A stretch of 64,000 bases of DNA from the NCBI RefSeq assembly GCF_030272615.1, contig NC_081414.1, positions 825,001 through 889,000 of the forward strand. Reading direction: 5' to 3'. How positions within the stretch are numbered: the first letter of the stretch is position 1; each line of letters starts with the position of its first letter. Under the pieces are notes generated by a model that was not told where the DNA came from, searched no databases, and worked only from the letters and a program-made list of their open reading frames with translations. Positions 29,621-42,886 of this stretch are shown here, piece by piece. The translations under genes were made by a program, and so were the position numbers. This DNA is from Cryptomeria japonica (Eukaryota; Streptophyta; Pinopsida; Cupressales; Cupressaceae).

Positions 29621-32600
29621 TCATTCTACGGCTTCTTCTTGAACCTCTGCATCCAACACAATATATTTTCTTGTCCACTCCTGGTACACGTCATCAGCAA
29701 GCCATGAAAAGTTAATAAATTTCCCTTTTGTCTTGGCTAATCTCTTCCAAGAGTTCCTCATTTTATTGACCTCTGAATTTAGGAAACCATAGTGTGAGTT
29801 AATTTTGTCTATCTCCTCAACTGTTCTGACAAATAGGGAAGTATCATCTGTATTAATGATTACCTTTATCCTTAATGATAGGTTAGCTCCTAATTCATTA
29901 AGCCATATTTGTTTATACTTCAATTGAGTAGGACTGGCAAAACCCCTGGGGAATAGTTCAAATACTTGCTCAATGTACTCTTTCTTATACAAGTTAATCT
30001 TCCTCTCTATATTATCTACTCCTTCTGCTAACTTTTCTAGATCCTTTGTCATGTCACAAGTGGATTTGATAATGGGGTCAGCCCCTACCTCATCATAAGA
30101 TACACAAATAAGTTCTAGGTCCTCCTCTCTAGGCTTCCACTTGTCCAAAATAGGCATTATAACAACCTTGTCTCCATTAAGCTCATTCCACATATCTAAA
30201 AATTTGCTCATATTGTTGTACATCAATGATGATCCTACAGTGTCAGCAAAACTCAAAAATGTGGCCCTCACTCTCTCTTCATATTTATTTGCAAACATGG
30301 TTTGAGCCTGTTTTAGCTTCTCCAACTCCTGAGGAGTGATATCAACTGATTGGGAACTAGAAGGTGCAGGGGAAGGTGGGAATTCAATGATAGGGCTAGT
30401 AGATAGAGGCTATGTAGGAGAAGAAGCAATCATCAATGTTGAGGACTCACCTCGATGATATTGTCCTGCCAATTGGCTTTTCAAATTAGCAATAATGCTA
30501 TCTCGACTCATTACCTCTCCCTTGGCCTCATTGTAGGATTTCAAGACTGTCTCTAGCTTAGCCTAGAGATCTGCCTTTTCCTTTGCTTCTTTCTCTGCCA
30601 CTGCAACACTAAATTTCACAGTCTCTAAGATTGTGCTAGCAACCTCCACCACTCCAGTACTTTGTACCCTCTTTACTATCATGCCTCCAAGGTAGTTAGA
30701 CTCTGGGTTATCCTTTTTCTTTCTATTTTCATCTCTCTTCAGAGAACATGTGACCAGGGCAGCATCATCCTTGCTGAAGGTTACTCCTTCCATAGGCTTG
30801 GTCTCTTTCCTAACTACCTCTAGAACTAAGGCATCCGCTATATCCCATTCAGGGAGGATGAGTACACCAGCCTTTGCTACCATTTCCCTTCCTTGCTCAG
30901 GAGTGATGGTCTTAAACTCAGTGACCATTTCTTGCTTTATTTCCTCCTCCACCACAATTGCATCCTTGTGGGGCTGTTCACTCTTCATCTTCTCACATCT
31001 TGCATTAAATTTATCAATATTCTGCTTCCACACAAACTGCATGAAAGCTCCTGAGGTAACAAAGTTGTTATCAGCTAAGAATTCCTCACTGGCCTGTTTA
31101 ATGGCAGGATCCAGGTCTTGGCCTTTGAACTCATTGGTGGTTATATCATCTCAGCATCTTCTGGCTCTTGAGGCATTCCATCCTCTATTTCATCATAGGT
31201 ATAGGCTATCTCTCTGAGACTCCCTAACTGCGATAATTGCTCAGTTGCTGCTTGCTCATCTCCTATATGAATAGGGGATTGAGATGGGGAATACAAGGGC
31301 TCATTAGATTGCACTTCCTTTCCCACCCTTTGCCTCTATGTGGAATCCTAAATGTCAATGACATCTTGAAATTTCCTCTTCCCTCTTGAAGTAGAAGGCT
31401 CCCCCGTTGTTGGCACTAACACACTGTACTTGGATTTCTTATGTAATACATAGTCACCAAGAGGGATTGCTTTAGCAGATGTAGACCTAGATAAAACTAG
31501 TCTTGCCTTCTTAGGGTTATTTTTAATCATTGCTTCCCTCTTCTCCTTCAATGTTTGCATTACATCTTCAAAACAAAGAATTAGGATTTTTTCCTTTTCC
31601 TCAAAGGGGTGAAAACTGGACAAAGGGTCATAGCTGGTGTCAAATTGATGCACAAAATCTAGAGCCTTCTTGTAGGCCACCCATTTCTCTTTCCTTAGCT
31701 CCTGCCCATCCAAATCAAACTCATTTCTAATGAGGTCTTCAGGGAACTAGAATTGGTGAGGTGTAGCTTTGCATATTTCCCTCTTCCTAAACATACTATT
31801 AAAGAAGTCTTCAGGGTCAGAAAACCTTGACACTGCAGTGGACAAATGGTAGGGTTGAAAGAACTCCTCAAAACACTTCCACCCACCTTTAGTAATCAGA
31901 AACTGATGTGCTATTGTTATTGTAGGGAAAATGGTCCCTTTTCCTCTGTTAGATAGCTCTGCCTCTTGCACACTCCCAATCTACCCGAGGACTTCTGCAA
32001 TTCCTACTTTCAGTGGAACTTGATATGGCAACAAAAATGGAGTGCCTCTGAAACCATACACTCTGAAGACTATGGAAACAAGGTACAAGTACATGTCACC
32101 CCAATTGTGGACAATTTTAATTTCTTCAGCAAACTCCTTAGGCCTAAGAAACTCCAACAGAGCTTTAGGGACCCTTGGATTCTCTGATCATAAGAGAATT
32201 CTAATCTTGGATGCAAAGCACTTATCAAACTTCAAGTAACTAGCATCTTCTTTGTCCCATGACAACACTGTGCTCCATAGCTAGACTGGCATTTTCTCCC
32301 CATCCTTTTCTTTCACTAAGTCCATTTCATTGGCAAAGTAGTCACCACCCTTGAATAGAAACAGATGCATGAGAAGGGAGTACCATCCAAAAGGCCTATC
32401 CACCTTACCATTCTTTATCCCTATCAAACCTTCATGGATTGCATCAATAATATAGGGGGCATAATCAAATGTGATTGCCAGAGAAGGATTTAAAATTTGA
32501 GCTATCATTAACATGTAATGAGTTGGCATGTTCACTTTAGCATTCTCTCCAAAAATTGGTAGAGTGACCAGTATAACCCTTTGGCTCTAAGAGTGAACAA

Positions 32601-33197
32601 ATTTAAGGAGAAAGACTCCATGGTATTAGGTCCTACAACAGTCAATCCACCTATTTTAACAGAGAATTCTTTAAGAGGCCCATTTCTAAGATGATTCCTC
32701 TGTGCATTGTAGACCTGAGCCAATGATTTAAAATTAATGGGATCCAAATAATTGGACACCTCACTGAGCCCAAACACATTTCTGAACTCATCATCATTTA
32801 TTTCAATGAGGGTTTTTCCATTTATATCCCTAACACTTTTGGTAATAGGTTTGTAGTTGTGTGCAATCTGAGTTAGGAGATCCACATCCATGAACACTCT
32901 AGGGACCACCAATTTACCAACATCCAACTCCCAAATACTATTCATTGGGGCTGGGGAATGTCTCATACCAAATCCAACCTTGAAAAAACCCAAACTAGAC
33001 AACCCTATCTGTGGATCTCTCAGCCAATTGCCCTTGTCATACAATCCTTCTCCTATTCTCAAGTGAGGAGCCTTGGGCACTAATTCCTTAACCTTAGCTG
33101 CTACATTTGTGGACATAGACAACTGTTCCAGGAAGTCATCACAAATTTCTCTCTCTTGGTAATTAACTTTCCCTGTGAAGTCCCTTGTGGGTGCCAT
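29621..33197 (-). pseudogene. Degenerate extra-ORF family copy 2 (about 1190 codons)
   Basis: ATG at 33197 (MAPTRDFTGKVNYQERE) opens a 221-codon run. After a frame change near 32575 the frame runs with sparse stops to about 31140, then after another shift to 29621. The N-terminal globular part has FRNVFGLSEVSNYLDPINF; the middle is Ser/Lys-rich; the C-terminal part is helical and charged (WKRLAKTKGKFINFSWLADD). Its length and layout suggest a retroelement extra ORF, but no RT, Gag or transposase motif is visible. Function unknown. It lies opposite to the flanking copy. Confidence 0.55.
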
Positions 33198-33527
33198 CTC
33201 AATGATATGCTAGTATATTCAATTACTAATCACAACAATTATTTAATAGAACACAAACCATAGTTCAATCAATCTTTCAAGTAACTAGTAAGCAAGATAC
33301 AAGAAAACCTGTTTTCGGCCTGAAGAACTCTACTCTGCACCAACTTTTCTGCAACAACTCCTTTGAATGATGCCTACATTCAATTGATGTGAGCGTATAT
33401 ATGACAATCGGGCTCTTAACTGCAACATTGATACCACATGCTTCGGCCATCACCTCAGAATTGAATTCATGAATGAATTCAAAAATTTCACTCCAACGGA
33501 TCACAAAATGTCAGTGTTTTTATCACT

Positions 33528-34450
33528 TTCTTGTTTTGCCATTTCGCGAAGCCTAAAATCCACACTTCTTCATCAAGCAAAATCATGCCAACCGTTAGAT
33601 CCAACGAAACTTGCATGGCCTTTACTTTATTGACTATTCTTCATCTGACGATAGGCTCAGCTCTCTTTCTCCATTTCACGAAAGCTAAACATCGTGCACT
33701 TTCACCTAGCGAAACCGTGCAGGCCGTCCGATCAAAAAGAACTTGATCGGTCTTTATTCTATCCTGTGACTAGCGGCTTACCCCACTAACCATGCTCCAA
33801 GCATTTAAGGCTACCGATTTTCATTGTTTTGCAAATGATAATTACCTTGCATCTTCAGGTTGCGAAATGGCACCCACCATCGGATCATCCTTGAGATACT
33901 TGCCTTTTAACAAACTTAACTGGTAGAAGTGGGCCCTTTGACTTAGCACCATCCACCTTGGCAACCGGCTGGCAAAAGAAACCAATGCGTCAATCTCTTA
34001 TTCGTCGAACAACTTCCACAGGATCCACTTCAGGTCCGCCACGTGAATCTGACAACTTGTCTTTTCATTAGTGGTCTAGTCCATCTGCTCTACCATGACA
34101 TCAACCAAGTGACTGCCATGTCACTTTGCCATTTCGTGAAGGTTAAATCTTGGTCACTTTAGGGCTGCAAAATGGCGCCGACCGTCTGATCAAAAGGAAC
34201 TTGATCGGCCTTTACCTTTAGTCTTTGCTGCCTCGTGGATCCATTTTCCCTTTTTCCATTTTGCGAAGTCTAAAACCCGTGCACTTTTGCCTTGCGAAAC
34301 CGTGCGAGCTGTCTAATCAAAAGGAACTTGACTGGTCTTTACCTTAGTCTTAACCTGGATGCCAGATCCACTTCCGCCTTTTGCCACTTCGCGAACGGTA
34401 ACTCACGGGCATCTTAGGGCTGTGAAATCATGCACGCCTTTAGATTAAAA
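33528..34450. repeat. Degenerate repeats with GCGAA boxes upstream of copy 2
   Basis: About six units of roughly 120-140 bases, beginning near 33528, 33668, 33829, 34128, 34248 and 34378. Each carries a ccatttcgcgaag-like box, then a gcgaaaccgtgc-like box, then ccgatcaaaa.ggaacttgatcgg. Related boxes occur inverted at 60640-61430. Confidence 0.7.
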
Positions 34451-34793
34451 GGAACTTGTTCACTGGTTAGGAAACCCAATTAAATATTAAGAACCTTAGG
34501 AAAAGCTTAGAAAAATAATGCATTGCTAGACCCGCCTAGGAAGAAATAAGAAGGGGGGGGACACTTCTCACGAAAGACAGACCCTTCTTTAAGTGAATAA
34601 AGTAACACAAAATTAGAAAGAAAGGGTTTTTCTCAGACATTAGGGCGATTTAAAACTTAAACTCTAAACCCTCTCTGGACTTAAAGCAGTTAGAGGTAAC
34701 AAGGCCATACCCAACTCAAAAATTTCATAGACTTAGCCAATTATGGGACAAGAATACCCATTTTTTAAACAGTGATAATATGAGGCACCAATA
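34451..34793. other. Non-coding segment between extra-ORF copies
   Basis: It includes a run of G near 34552. No gene, LTR pair or clear insertion boundary could be established. Confidence 0.4.
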
Positions 34794-36093
34794 ATGACTA
34801 TTGTTTCTTCATCAGAGCCACCATTTGTTACCACAATCGCAATGCAGGTAATTCCATCTTTTGTTGTTGTGTCATCAAGTCAAAATGTGTCTAAGGTGTC
34901 GATGACTACTCAGAAGGAGGCCACAACTCCAACCACCAAATTAGATCTTCCACCATGGATGGATGTTGTGGCACCTAAAAGGAAGAAACAAGTGATTTCA
35001 CCAGATGACTTTAATTTCAAGCAGTTAGTCCCATCCAAGGCAAAGGGGACTAAAAAGATGAAGATTGTTTCTTAGGTGTTGGTGGATCCTGCTACAAAAA
35101 GAAAATATGCTAAGGTCATGGTGCCATCTTCAGATAAAAATAAGGACAATATTCAAATTAAAGATTATACTATGCAGATTATAGAACTTGGTGTAGAGAC
35201 ACATGAGAGTGTGAAGTTAGACTCTCAAACTGATTTCAATTCTCTTGTTTGCACGTTTGATCAAGAAAGAGATGAAAATAATTAATGGAGGCAAAAATGT
35301 GAGCAACTGACCAGTGTGCTTCTCAAAGTCACACAATCTTCCCAAGAGCTTGAGCCTATTGTTTCCTCAATTGATACCAAGGCTCTCGAAAAGGTGGAAT
35401 AGGTGGGCATCAAGGGCTGAGTCATGGATGAATGGATTGATTATTTGAAGTCGGAGGGATCTCTTCTTTTGGATTCAACGGTCAATTTATTGATGGATTT
35501 TCAAATTGTTCAAAGTCAGATGCAAGGTACCAAAACTAGTTTGACCAAAGAAATTGAAAAGAGTATAATTATTTAGAGCGAAATGAAAGATTTCAGGATT
35601 GATGTTCTTGTAGAAAACAAGGTAATAATGACACGAGAAAAATACATTCAAATTCTGTCATTATTTTCTCGTAAGGGTAAAATAATAAGGTTAGTAATCT
35701 CAGAAATAGATCAAGAAATGAAAGAATGTGATAATGAGATTGATTAGATTTCAGCAAGGATAGTTGAGATTCCTTGTTGTTTGTATGATAAGAGTCAAAA
35801 ACTAATATCCAGTGAGAATATCATACAAGAATTTCTTTCCCTAATTACTCACTAGATAGAAAAAGACTTCTCATTGAATGCATTTGATAAACTGCTTGAG
35901 ATACATGTTAGTATTGAAGTTCTTGCCTCAATGCTGAAAGATGGAAGAAAGAAGTATGTGAAAGCTGGAGATGTAGTTTCTAGAGTTCACGCCATCACTT
36001 TTACTACCACAATGCTAGATAAAGTCGAGATGGAAGTTGTTTTGGCTCGTTTTGAGGAAGTCAAGAAAATCAATGAGGAGGAGAAAGATGAAT
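34794..36093 (+). pseudogene. Degenerate extra-ORF family copy 1, C-terminal part
   Basis: Mostly one frame with internal stops, ending just before an LTR. It has KLDLPPWMDVVAPKRKKQ, a Lys-rich region, and a helical charged C terminus (VLARFEEVKKINEEEKDE). The last codons overlap a purine-rich tract that could be the PPT of the LTR at 36098. This arrangement suggests an extra ORF directly before a 3' LTR. Family not recognised. Confidence 0.45.
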
Positions 36094-36097
36094 AAAG

Positions 36098-37018
36098 TGT
36101 CCCCCATTGACACTATCTTTTCATGTAGTTGCATTCCTAGGTATTGCAAATTTTCTTGCAGTTGCATTTTCATTTTATGCAGTAGTTGTAGTCAAGTGGG
36201 ACTGTGCAATTGAATTAGTTAGTTATGCCCACCTTTTTCTCAACTTCTTTTCCTATATAAGGAGGACCTCATTTGTACATATTTATCTTTTATTATGCTT
36301 AGAAAAACTACCAAATTTTTGTCTCAACAAAGACTTTGTGTTTTTTGATGTAAAAATTAATTCAAGAGAAATAAGATAGCAATTCTCTAGTTTTCAACTT
36401 TGAGTGAGCTGAAGATTGTGATTATGATTTTAATAATTCTTATGTCTATGCTCTCATGATCATTTATTATACACTTGAATCTTTTTGGTGAAATTGTGAA
36501 TGCTAATGAAAGAGCTTTCTAATTGTGTAAAATAGACTTTGTGCTATCAACATATTTGGAAAATCTTCTGGTAGTTAAGTGATTACGTAGGAAGCTTTGT
36601 AATTCTACCAATTACTTGTAGTTTTAGGAATCATTGATCACATCTTGGAGATTTTGAGCTATAAGTTATGATTCAAGTTGAAATAGTGGTGATTAAAGTA
36701 GATGCACTCACGTAAGACTTTGAGCTTACATGATTCTCTAGATATTAAGAATCTTTGTTAAGAAGTTCTATTTAATTGTTAAGTTTATTGAGTTATAATA
36801 AATATCACCAAGTGAAGGGAAAATACATTAATTCTAAAAAAAAAGAATTACATTCCCTAAGTTTACACCCGAATTTTTATTTGTATAAGTTGTTGAGATA
36901 CCCAAAATTCTATTAGGGGATCTCCCCTTGTTGAGAGGAAAGACTTTGTCTTATCATAGTTGTGTGTGAAATATATATTTTGTCATTGGTACACTGTCAA
37001 CAAAATATTCACCCAACA
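36098..37018 (+). repeat. LTR of a Ty3/gypsy element (element C)
   Basis: It starts tgtcccccattgac after a purine-rich tract and ends acccaaca before a PBS-like sequence. A TATA box, ctatataagg, lies at 36253-36262. No second LTR is in the window, so the limits rest on TG...CA ends and flanking PPT and PBS. Confidence 0.6.
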
Positions 37019-37024
37019 ATTTTT

Positions 37025-37045
37025 TGGCGACTCTGTAGGGGAACG
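37025..37045 (+). promoter_or_regulatory. Primer binding site of element C
   Basis: tggcgactctgtaggggaac, a few bases after the LTR end, is a PBS form common in plant Ty3/gypsy elements. Confidence 0.65.
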
Positions 37046-37349
37046 ATGTGGAACCAGTATATTCTCTTTTGGGTTGTCGTGCACTTTTCCATTGTAATAT
37101 CTGTATTTCTGATTTTCTCAAAGTACTAATTTGGCTGATTGAAGTTACACTCATAGACAATGAGCAGCAAGAATTGTTGATCCTACCTTTGAGTTTTTGC
37201 AGCAACATAATTTTCCTTTTGTGACTCCTCCACGGACGTGATCTCCTTTGCAGCGGATACAAAGTTTTCCTCCTATTGCACAATGGTCTCCTATACCAAG
37301 TGAGGCGTCAAGTTTGCAAGTTGCAGTTGTTCCATTTGCAAATCATTTT

Positions 37350-38830
37350 GTAATACCATCATATAATCCGTTAAGGATGGCTATCCCGAGTCTTTGGGGC
37401 ATTGTGTTTGGCCCTTTAAGCCTAATGATGTGCTCATTAGGATGTTGAGCACCATCTCCCAAAACCTTAGGCAAATTCTCTCTTGTTCCTTTTATATTGC
37501 ATGTGGTGTTCTCGGTGTTGAACATGAAGATGTTTCTATGAGATTGTGTTATTGAAACTTTGCAAGGTGCAGCTACTGATTGGTTTTATCATCTTCCAAA
37601 TAATTGTATTACAAATTGGGCTAGCCTCAGAATAAGGTTCGAGTCAAGGTTCAAGCCTGTTGAAGATGATTATGCAATTTTAATGCAATTAAATAAAATG
37701 AAGAAAGAATCACAAGAGCCTATGCGATAATTTATGGCAAATTTCAATAAGTTGTACAATCGCATTCCGACGACATCACAACCTACTACTAGAAACCTAA
37801 AGTGTTTCTTTATTAATGCTTAATTGCTAGAAGTAATTTTTCTCTTGCGTAGGAATACTCCTGCAGATTTGGTTACTGCACAATAAATGACCATATCAGT
37901 TGAAGTAATTTTTGTCTTGTGTAGGAATAATCCTAAAGATGATTCAAAATCTAGAAAATGAAATGTTAACACTCAAGAAGCAGATTTCTACGCAAGGGAA
38001 TACTTCTTATTGGGATATTCCAAGGACTTATCCAAACAATGCTTCCAACTATGGTGCATACAATCAAAATATGTTACCTCCTTCTCTGAAGAGACTTGCA
38101 TTGGAAGCACCACCTTAGAATTCAGCTACATGCTACTATGGGGCTGAACAAAATGATCTTCCTCCATTTGGGAATGAAGATGCCAATTTTCTTCAAGGGG
38201 ATGATGCAGAATTGGCTGACGACTCAAACATCAGATATATGTAGTATGAAGAAGATAATGTGCAAGATGCACATGATGGAGATGTCTTTGCAGTTTTCAC
38301 TCATTTGGAAGCACAAGTAGCACAACCGCCTATCAATGCGAAGAGTGATGATTCCATACAAGTTAAGGATTCTCAATGCTTGCCAGTTGTTATTGCTAAG
38401 CGTGGAACTTGTTTACCAAATCCACCAAAGGACAACTCCATTCCTAAAGATAATGTGAAGGATAAAAATGTAAATGCTCCTTCAACTGCTGCAAACTTTT
38501 CTGCAACTGTTAATTCTTCTCCACCTGCATCAAAGACTAGTGCACCTAATGTTTCAAGTTCTCAAAATGAGAACCTTAACCAATCTTTGATGGATTCTTT
38601 TCAGTCATTTGATATTATAGATTATGCTAGAAATACTAAAGTACAAATGTCTGAAGTAGAATATTTGAGATCCAATCTGGATCAATTTGATCATTTGGTC
38701 AAATTTGTTAAAGAGAAAAGATACTTCCTCAAGTAATCCTCCCAAAACAACTTAGCGAGTTCTCCTTCTCCTACAGAAAATATAGAACCATTTTATATTT
38801 CATTCTTGATTAATGGTCGTAAGTTGAGTA
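37350..38830 (+). pseudogene. Gag of element C, degenerate, cut by element D
   Basis: Conserved Gag-domain pieces: LQGAATDWFYHLP; RIRFESRFKPVEDDY; EPMR followed by a stop then FMANFNKLYNRIP. A linker follows (open at 38260-38736), and the beginning of the protease region (EPFYISFLINGRKLS) is cut by the LTR of D at 38831. Stops and frame changes are frequent, and a 70-bp internal tandem duplication (37829 and 37899, gaagtaattttt units) adds another break. The rest of the element would lie beyond the right edge. Confidence 0.65.
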
Positions 38831-39889
38831 TGTTGAACACTAGATACCACTGAGAGGGGGGGTGAATCCATGATTTCCAAACTTAACCCTTTTCTATCCT
38901 ATGTGTGTATACCAGTTAATTGACCTAACATAAAGAAGACATACTGGTTAGATAGAAGGATAACACAAATGAAACCACACATAAAAGGGACATCTCATAA
39001 CACCAAATGTAAGAGGAGAACCCAAAATGGGGAAAACCTCGGTGAGAAGTGTTGTTGGAGACTATTGCTCTAATCCAACCTCATAATGAAAACCTCAGTT
39101 ACAACATTTAGGACACCAACCCAAGGAGTACCACTCCTTCTTTAGGGAACCAATCCAAGGAGCACCAACCCTTGCACCGAGCTCCAACTCAATGATCTAC
39201 AATGAACATAATCAATTACAAAAGTAATAGCCTTGTTACAAAAGAACTTTGTAACTCTTATGCAAGTCTCTTCACCGGTTCTCCTCTATCCAATTCACTG
39301 CCGGTTATCTTCTCACCCTCTCACTACTGCAACCTTATCTCCTGCTGCAACTCACTCTCTGCTGCAACCTTACCGGTTCAGACTCTTATTCTTCTTTGTC
39401 GATTCTGCTCTCTGTTGGTTCTCCTTCCTCTCTGTCACACTGCTGCTATCCACTACTGGTCTTCTTTACTCAATCAGTTGTCTACTATCTAATTGCTACC
39501 AGTTATCTTCTTGTTCTCACCATGCTCTTCTCTTTGCAATCTTCTATGACTCTTCTCTGTTGGTTCAATCACCATTGGTTCACTCCTCTACCAGACTTAA
39601 TGGCAGACTAGGTTGAACTCTTCAAACCGGTTCTCTCTCACACACTCAGTCTCTTTTGTGATTGTCATTGAGAACTTGATTGATCAACACTAGTTTTTAC
39701 TCCCTTCACAGGCTTTATTCTCTCATGCAGCAACACCAACTACTTCTTTGACTCACACTCTTATAGATAGAATTTCCTTCCTAAACGTGAGTTCAAACAT
39801 TTGCGTGCTAGGGTTTTGTTACCCCTATATTTTTGCTCGTGCCTAAAGCCTCATAATCAGCTAAAAACCAGCTATTGCTAATTTTTTGA
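38831..39889 (-). repeat. 3' LTR of D, outer part
   Basis: Matches 57133-57201 and, after insertion E, 62660-64000. The alignment includes gagagggggggtgaatc, cctaacataaagaagacat and gcaagtctcttcac. The open frames inside (39202-39616) are not genes. Confidence 0.85.
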
Positions 39890-40370
39890 TGTTGAAAGTG
39901 TTGGTCACCTTTGTTCAAACTTTCAAGGACCCTCATGGACATCCCCTACCTGCCAGTCACAAAGAAATTATTATTTTTTAAATTCTATGAAAGGTGACAC
40001 AAAATCCTTTTGTAGAGATAATTTTCACCCCCTTTTCTCCAAAATGACCAGTTTTTATGACCAAACTCCATGTCGGCTCGAAGATTTTAATTCTTTTATT
40101 TTTGGGTTACCCATGTGCCCAAACAATTAAATCCCAAGTCTTATGTGTCCTATGCAAAATTTATTTCTGGGTTATTCTCTACTTGGCTTATTTATTCTAC
40201 AATTAAAATTTCACAAGAAACGAAGCCCTCACTAAAAGGTTATGCAGATTTTTCTATGGAAGCCCAAAAGAACAATTGTCATTGAACTTGAACTATTGAA
40301 CCTTTTCAAAAAGTTCAAAGTTCAGGTTCAAGTTCAAAGTTTGGGTTCAAGTTCAAAGTTCGAGTTCAAC

Positions 40371-40563
40371 CGGAATGGGTTGTATCACAACTTTAATTTT
40401 TAGGAGTGTAAGGTCTTTGTAAATTTTGATCATTGAACTTGAACTTTGAACCTTCTTGTTCAAAGTTTGAGTTCAATCGGAATGGGTTGTATCACAACTT
40501 TAATTTTTAGGAGTGTAAGGTCTTTGTAAATTTTGATCATTGAACTTGAACTTTGAACCTTCT
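40371..40563. repeat. 107-bp tandem duplication
   Basis: The unit cggaatgggttgtatcacaac...gaactttgaacc starts at 40371 and again at 40478; the two copies are nearly identical. Confidence 0.85.
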
Positions 40564-40680
40564 TTGGTTCAAGGTTCAAAGGTTCAACGCGCAACCAAAT
40601 ATGAAGACAAGGTGATAAATGAAGCATATTGTGGGAAAGTCTGTAATTTTGAACCTTCTGATTGAACCCCATATTTTCAA

Positions 40681-40716
40681 GGTTCAAGGTTCAAGGTTCA
40701 AGGTTCAAGGTTCAAG
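40681..40716. repeat. (GGTTCAA)5 heptamer microsatellite
   Basis: Five perfect units, within a 1-kb zone of imperfect GGTTCAA and AAGTTCAAAG words (40250-40830). Confidence 0.95.
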
Positions 40717-40874
40717 CTCCGCAGGTTCAAAATTCAAGGTTCGATTTCAGAGGTTCAAATTCAGAGTTTAGAGATTCATCAGATTAAAAAGATGCAGGTT
40801 TAGATTGTGTGAGTTCAAAATTCAGAAAGTTCAATAATCCAATAACATTGACATGTATATTGTTTGTAGTTCTT

Positions 40875-41700
40875 GTATACACCTAAAAATTGGCTATGAG
40901 CAATTAAATAAATATTTTATATTTATTTAATAATTATTCGTCTATTAAATAGTTAATTCGAAAAGATTAATTAATTTAATTCATTTTCATATCTTTCTAT
41001 TAATTAATATTTTATTAATTAATTCATTATCCTATTCTTCTAATTAATTAAATATCTAATATTTAATTATCCTTATAACCAAGTTAATTAAATATCTAAT
41101 ATTTCATTATTCCCCTAGCCAAGTTAATTAAATATCTAATATTTAATTATCTTCTCCAATCAAGTAAATATCCAATATTTAATGGTTATTCTCCTATCCT
41201 ATAGTCTCAAATATTAAATAATTCTTAAATTATTTAATCCCTTTTCCAACTCACCCTCCATCTCAACTTCATCTTCCCTTTGCCAACTCATCAAACATGT
41301 GGCTAAGGAAATTAATATTTCTTAAATATTAATTCATGATTTATCTCCAACTTCTAAAATTATTGAAATTGTGTACGTACACATATTTCATAACCATTTC
41401 CTATATTCTCTCCAACACCCTCTACATCTTAGGAAGGACTTGAGTCCACTTTTCCTACCATGCCTAAATTTCCTCCAACCATCCCTAGATTCTCTCAGTC
41501 AGCAACCCAGTCAAGGTAAGATGAGTGACACTTGTCTTCTCCTCCCCCCTTTCTCTCAACCTTCACCTTTGCTCACAACCATTCAAATTTGTAGATTTGA
41601 TCATGACTGTTGATCTGAGCCACATCATCTTATCCTCTCAAGGTCTATAAAATCAAGAGCTTCAGTTGAGAGAGAGTTAGACTTCAAGAGACTTCAAGTG
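40875..41700 (+). repeat. LTR-like sequence related to the A/B family
   Basis: It starts tgtatacacctaaaaattgg, close to the A and B LTR start. It has several AT palindromes (aattaattaatatt, taaatatctaatattta) as in B's U3. A TATA-like ctataaaatcaag lies near 41646. The 3' limit and partner LTR were not found; it may be a solo or partial LTR. Confidence 0.5.
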
Positions 41701-42664
41701 CATTTTGCAAGCTAATCATATGCATCCATGAGTTTTTGAAGCAATTAGCAAATAGCAATTATCATTTATCATTTTAGCATAATCATGTAGCTTTGCATAT
41801 CATAGTATCAGTTAACTACAAGTTATCAGTCCATTCTTCATATGCCATCTTGGAAGCCAACAATGCATTGTCTGAGAGCACACCATCTGCAACCAGGAAT
41901 AGTGGAGTTAGGACACAATGAGACATAAGCCATGAAGGTAAAATAATGTTTTATTTTAGTATGTATTTCATGTAGTTTCATTGGTGGATTTTGGATTTCT
42001 TGTATGCATTTCCATTGTATTTAGTGAAACTAACTTATTACAGGTAACATTCTAAGGATGAAATTCAAGCTCACACGGTTCTCAATGCAACCTATAACCA
42101 CGAATTTTCTGAGACAAAAAAATTAGTCTCGGTGTGGTGGGAATAACTATTAATTTAACCATTGGATCGCGCTAAAGTTTTGATATGTTTTAGAAAACCT
42201 AATTTTATAAATCCTCACTAGAGCGTTTGGAAAAATATTATTGCGTTCAAAAGTTATTAATCTCTGAGTATGGGTCTATAAAACATTCTGAAATAGAAGA
42301 TTTAAAAAAAAAAGTTGTCAGGAAGGAGATAAAATATAAATGAAAAGATTAATTAATAATCTTTTCAAGAATCAGTTATTGATAACTGAAAGTATCTTTA
42401 TAAAACAAAGGTTATATATATATGTAATGAAAGAAAAGAGTGGGGATTCTTTCTTTTATCTTTCAGTTGTAAAAAAAAGAAGGGGAAACATTGTTTTTGA
42501 TTAATGAAAAAACAGGTTTTAAAGGGGCCCCGAAACACTTTACAAGCAAGACTTAAACAACAAAGCCACGAGAAATAGAGAGGAACAGAACCAAAAAGAA
42601 AAAACCAGTAGAAAACCAAAGAAAACCCACAAAAGCCCCGAAAATCCAGCAGACCATCCAGGAA

Positions 42665-42886
42665 TCATATTTTTTCCAGGGCTTTAGCTAGGGTGCCACT
42701 AATTTCTTGCAGCTCTTTGATGTTGTCTTTGAAGTTGGGAGGGTCCTTAGCAGCAGTAACCACAACTTTCTTGATACTGGCCCTGGTTCTCTTCGCAGTC
42801 CCGCCCGCCGAGGTAGCATCACCACTTCTAGTCTGGATGGTCTCCTCCTCCAGGTCAAGATCCACATTGTTTTTTGGACTGCACAA
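42665..42886 (-). CDS. Small hypothetical ORF
   Basis: 73 residues: an acidic N terminus, a Thr/Ala/Lys-rich middle and a helical C terminus (IKELQEISGTLAKALEKI). It resembles the tail of a retroelement protein more than a host gene; no family is recognised and there is no supporting context. Confidence 0.2.
   Translation of the reverse strand: MCSPKNNVDLDLEEETIQTRSGDATSAGGTAKRTRASIKKVVVTAAKDPPNFKDNIKELQEISGTLAKALEKI

Noticed and set aside
28763-34793. Insertion with atatga flanks (28769 and 34778) around the minus extra ORF
   Set aside because: The match is six AT-rich bases without TG...CA ends or terminal repeats; not enough to call boundaries.
39202-39616. Overlapping Leu/Ser-rich open frames as genes
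   Set aside because: They lie in D's LTR, overlap each other, and are disrupted in the corresponding 5' LTR copy.
40681-40716. Interstitial telomeric repeat
   Set aside because: The unit GGTTCAA is not the plant telomere unit TTTAGGG and lies among imperfect local copies.
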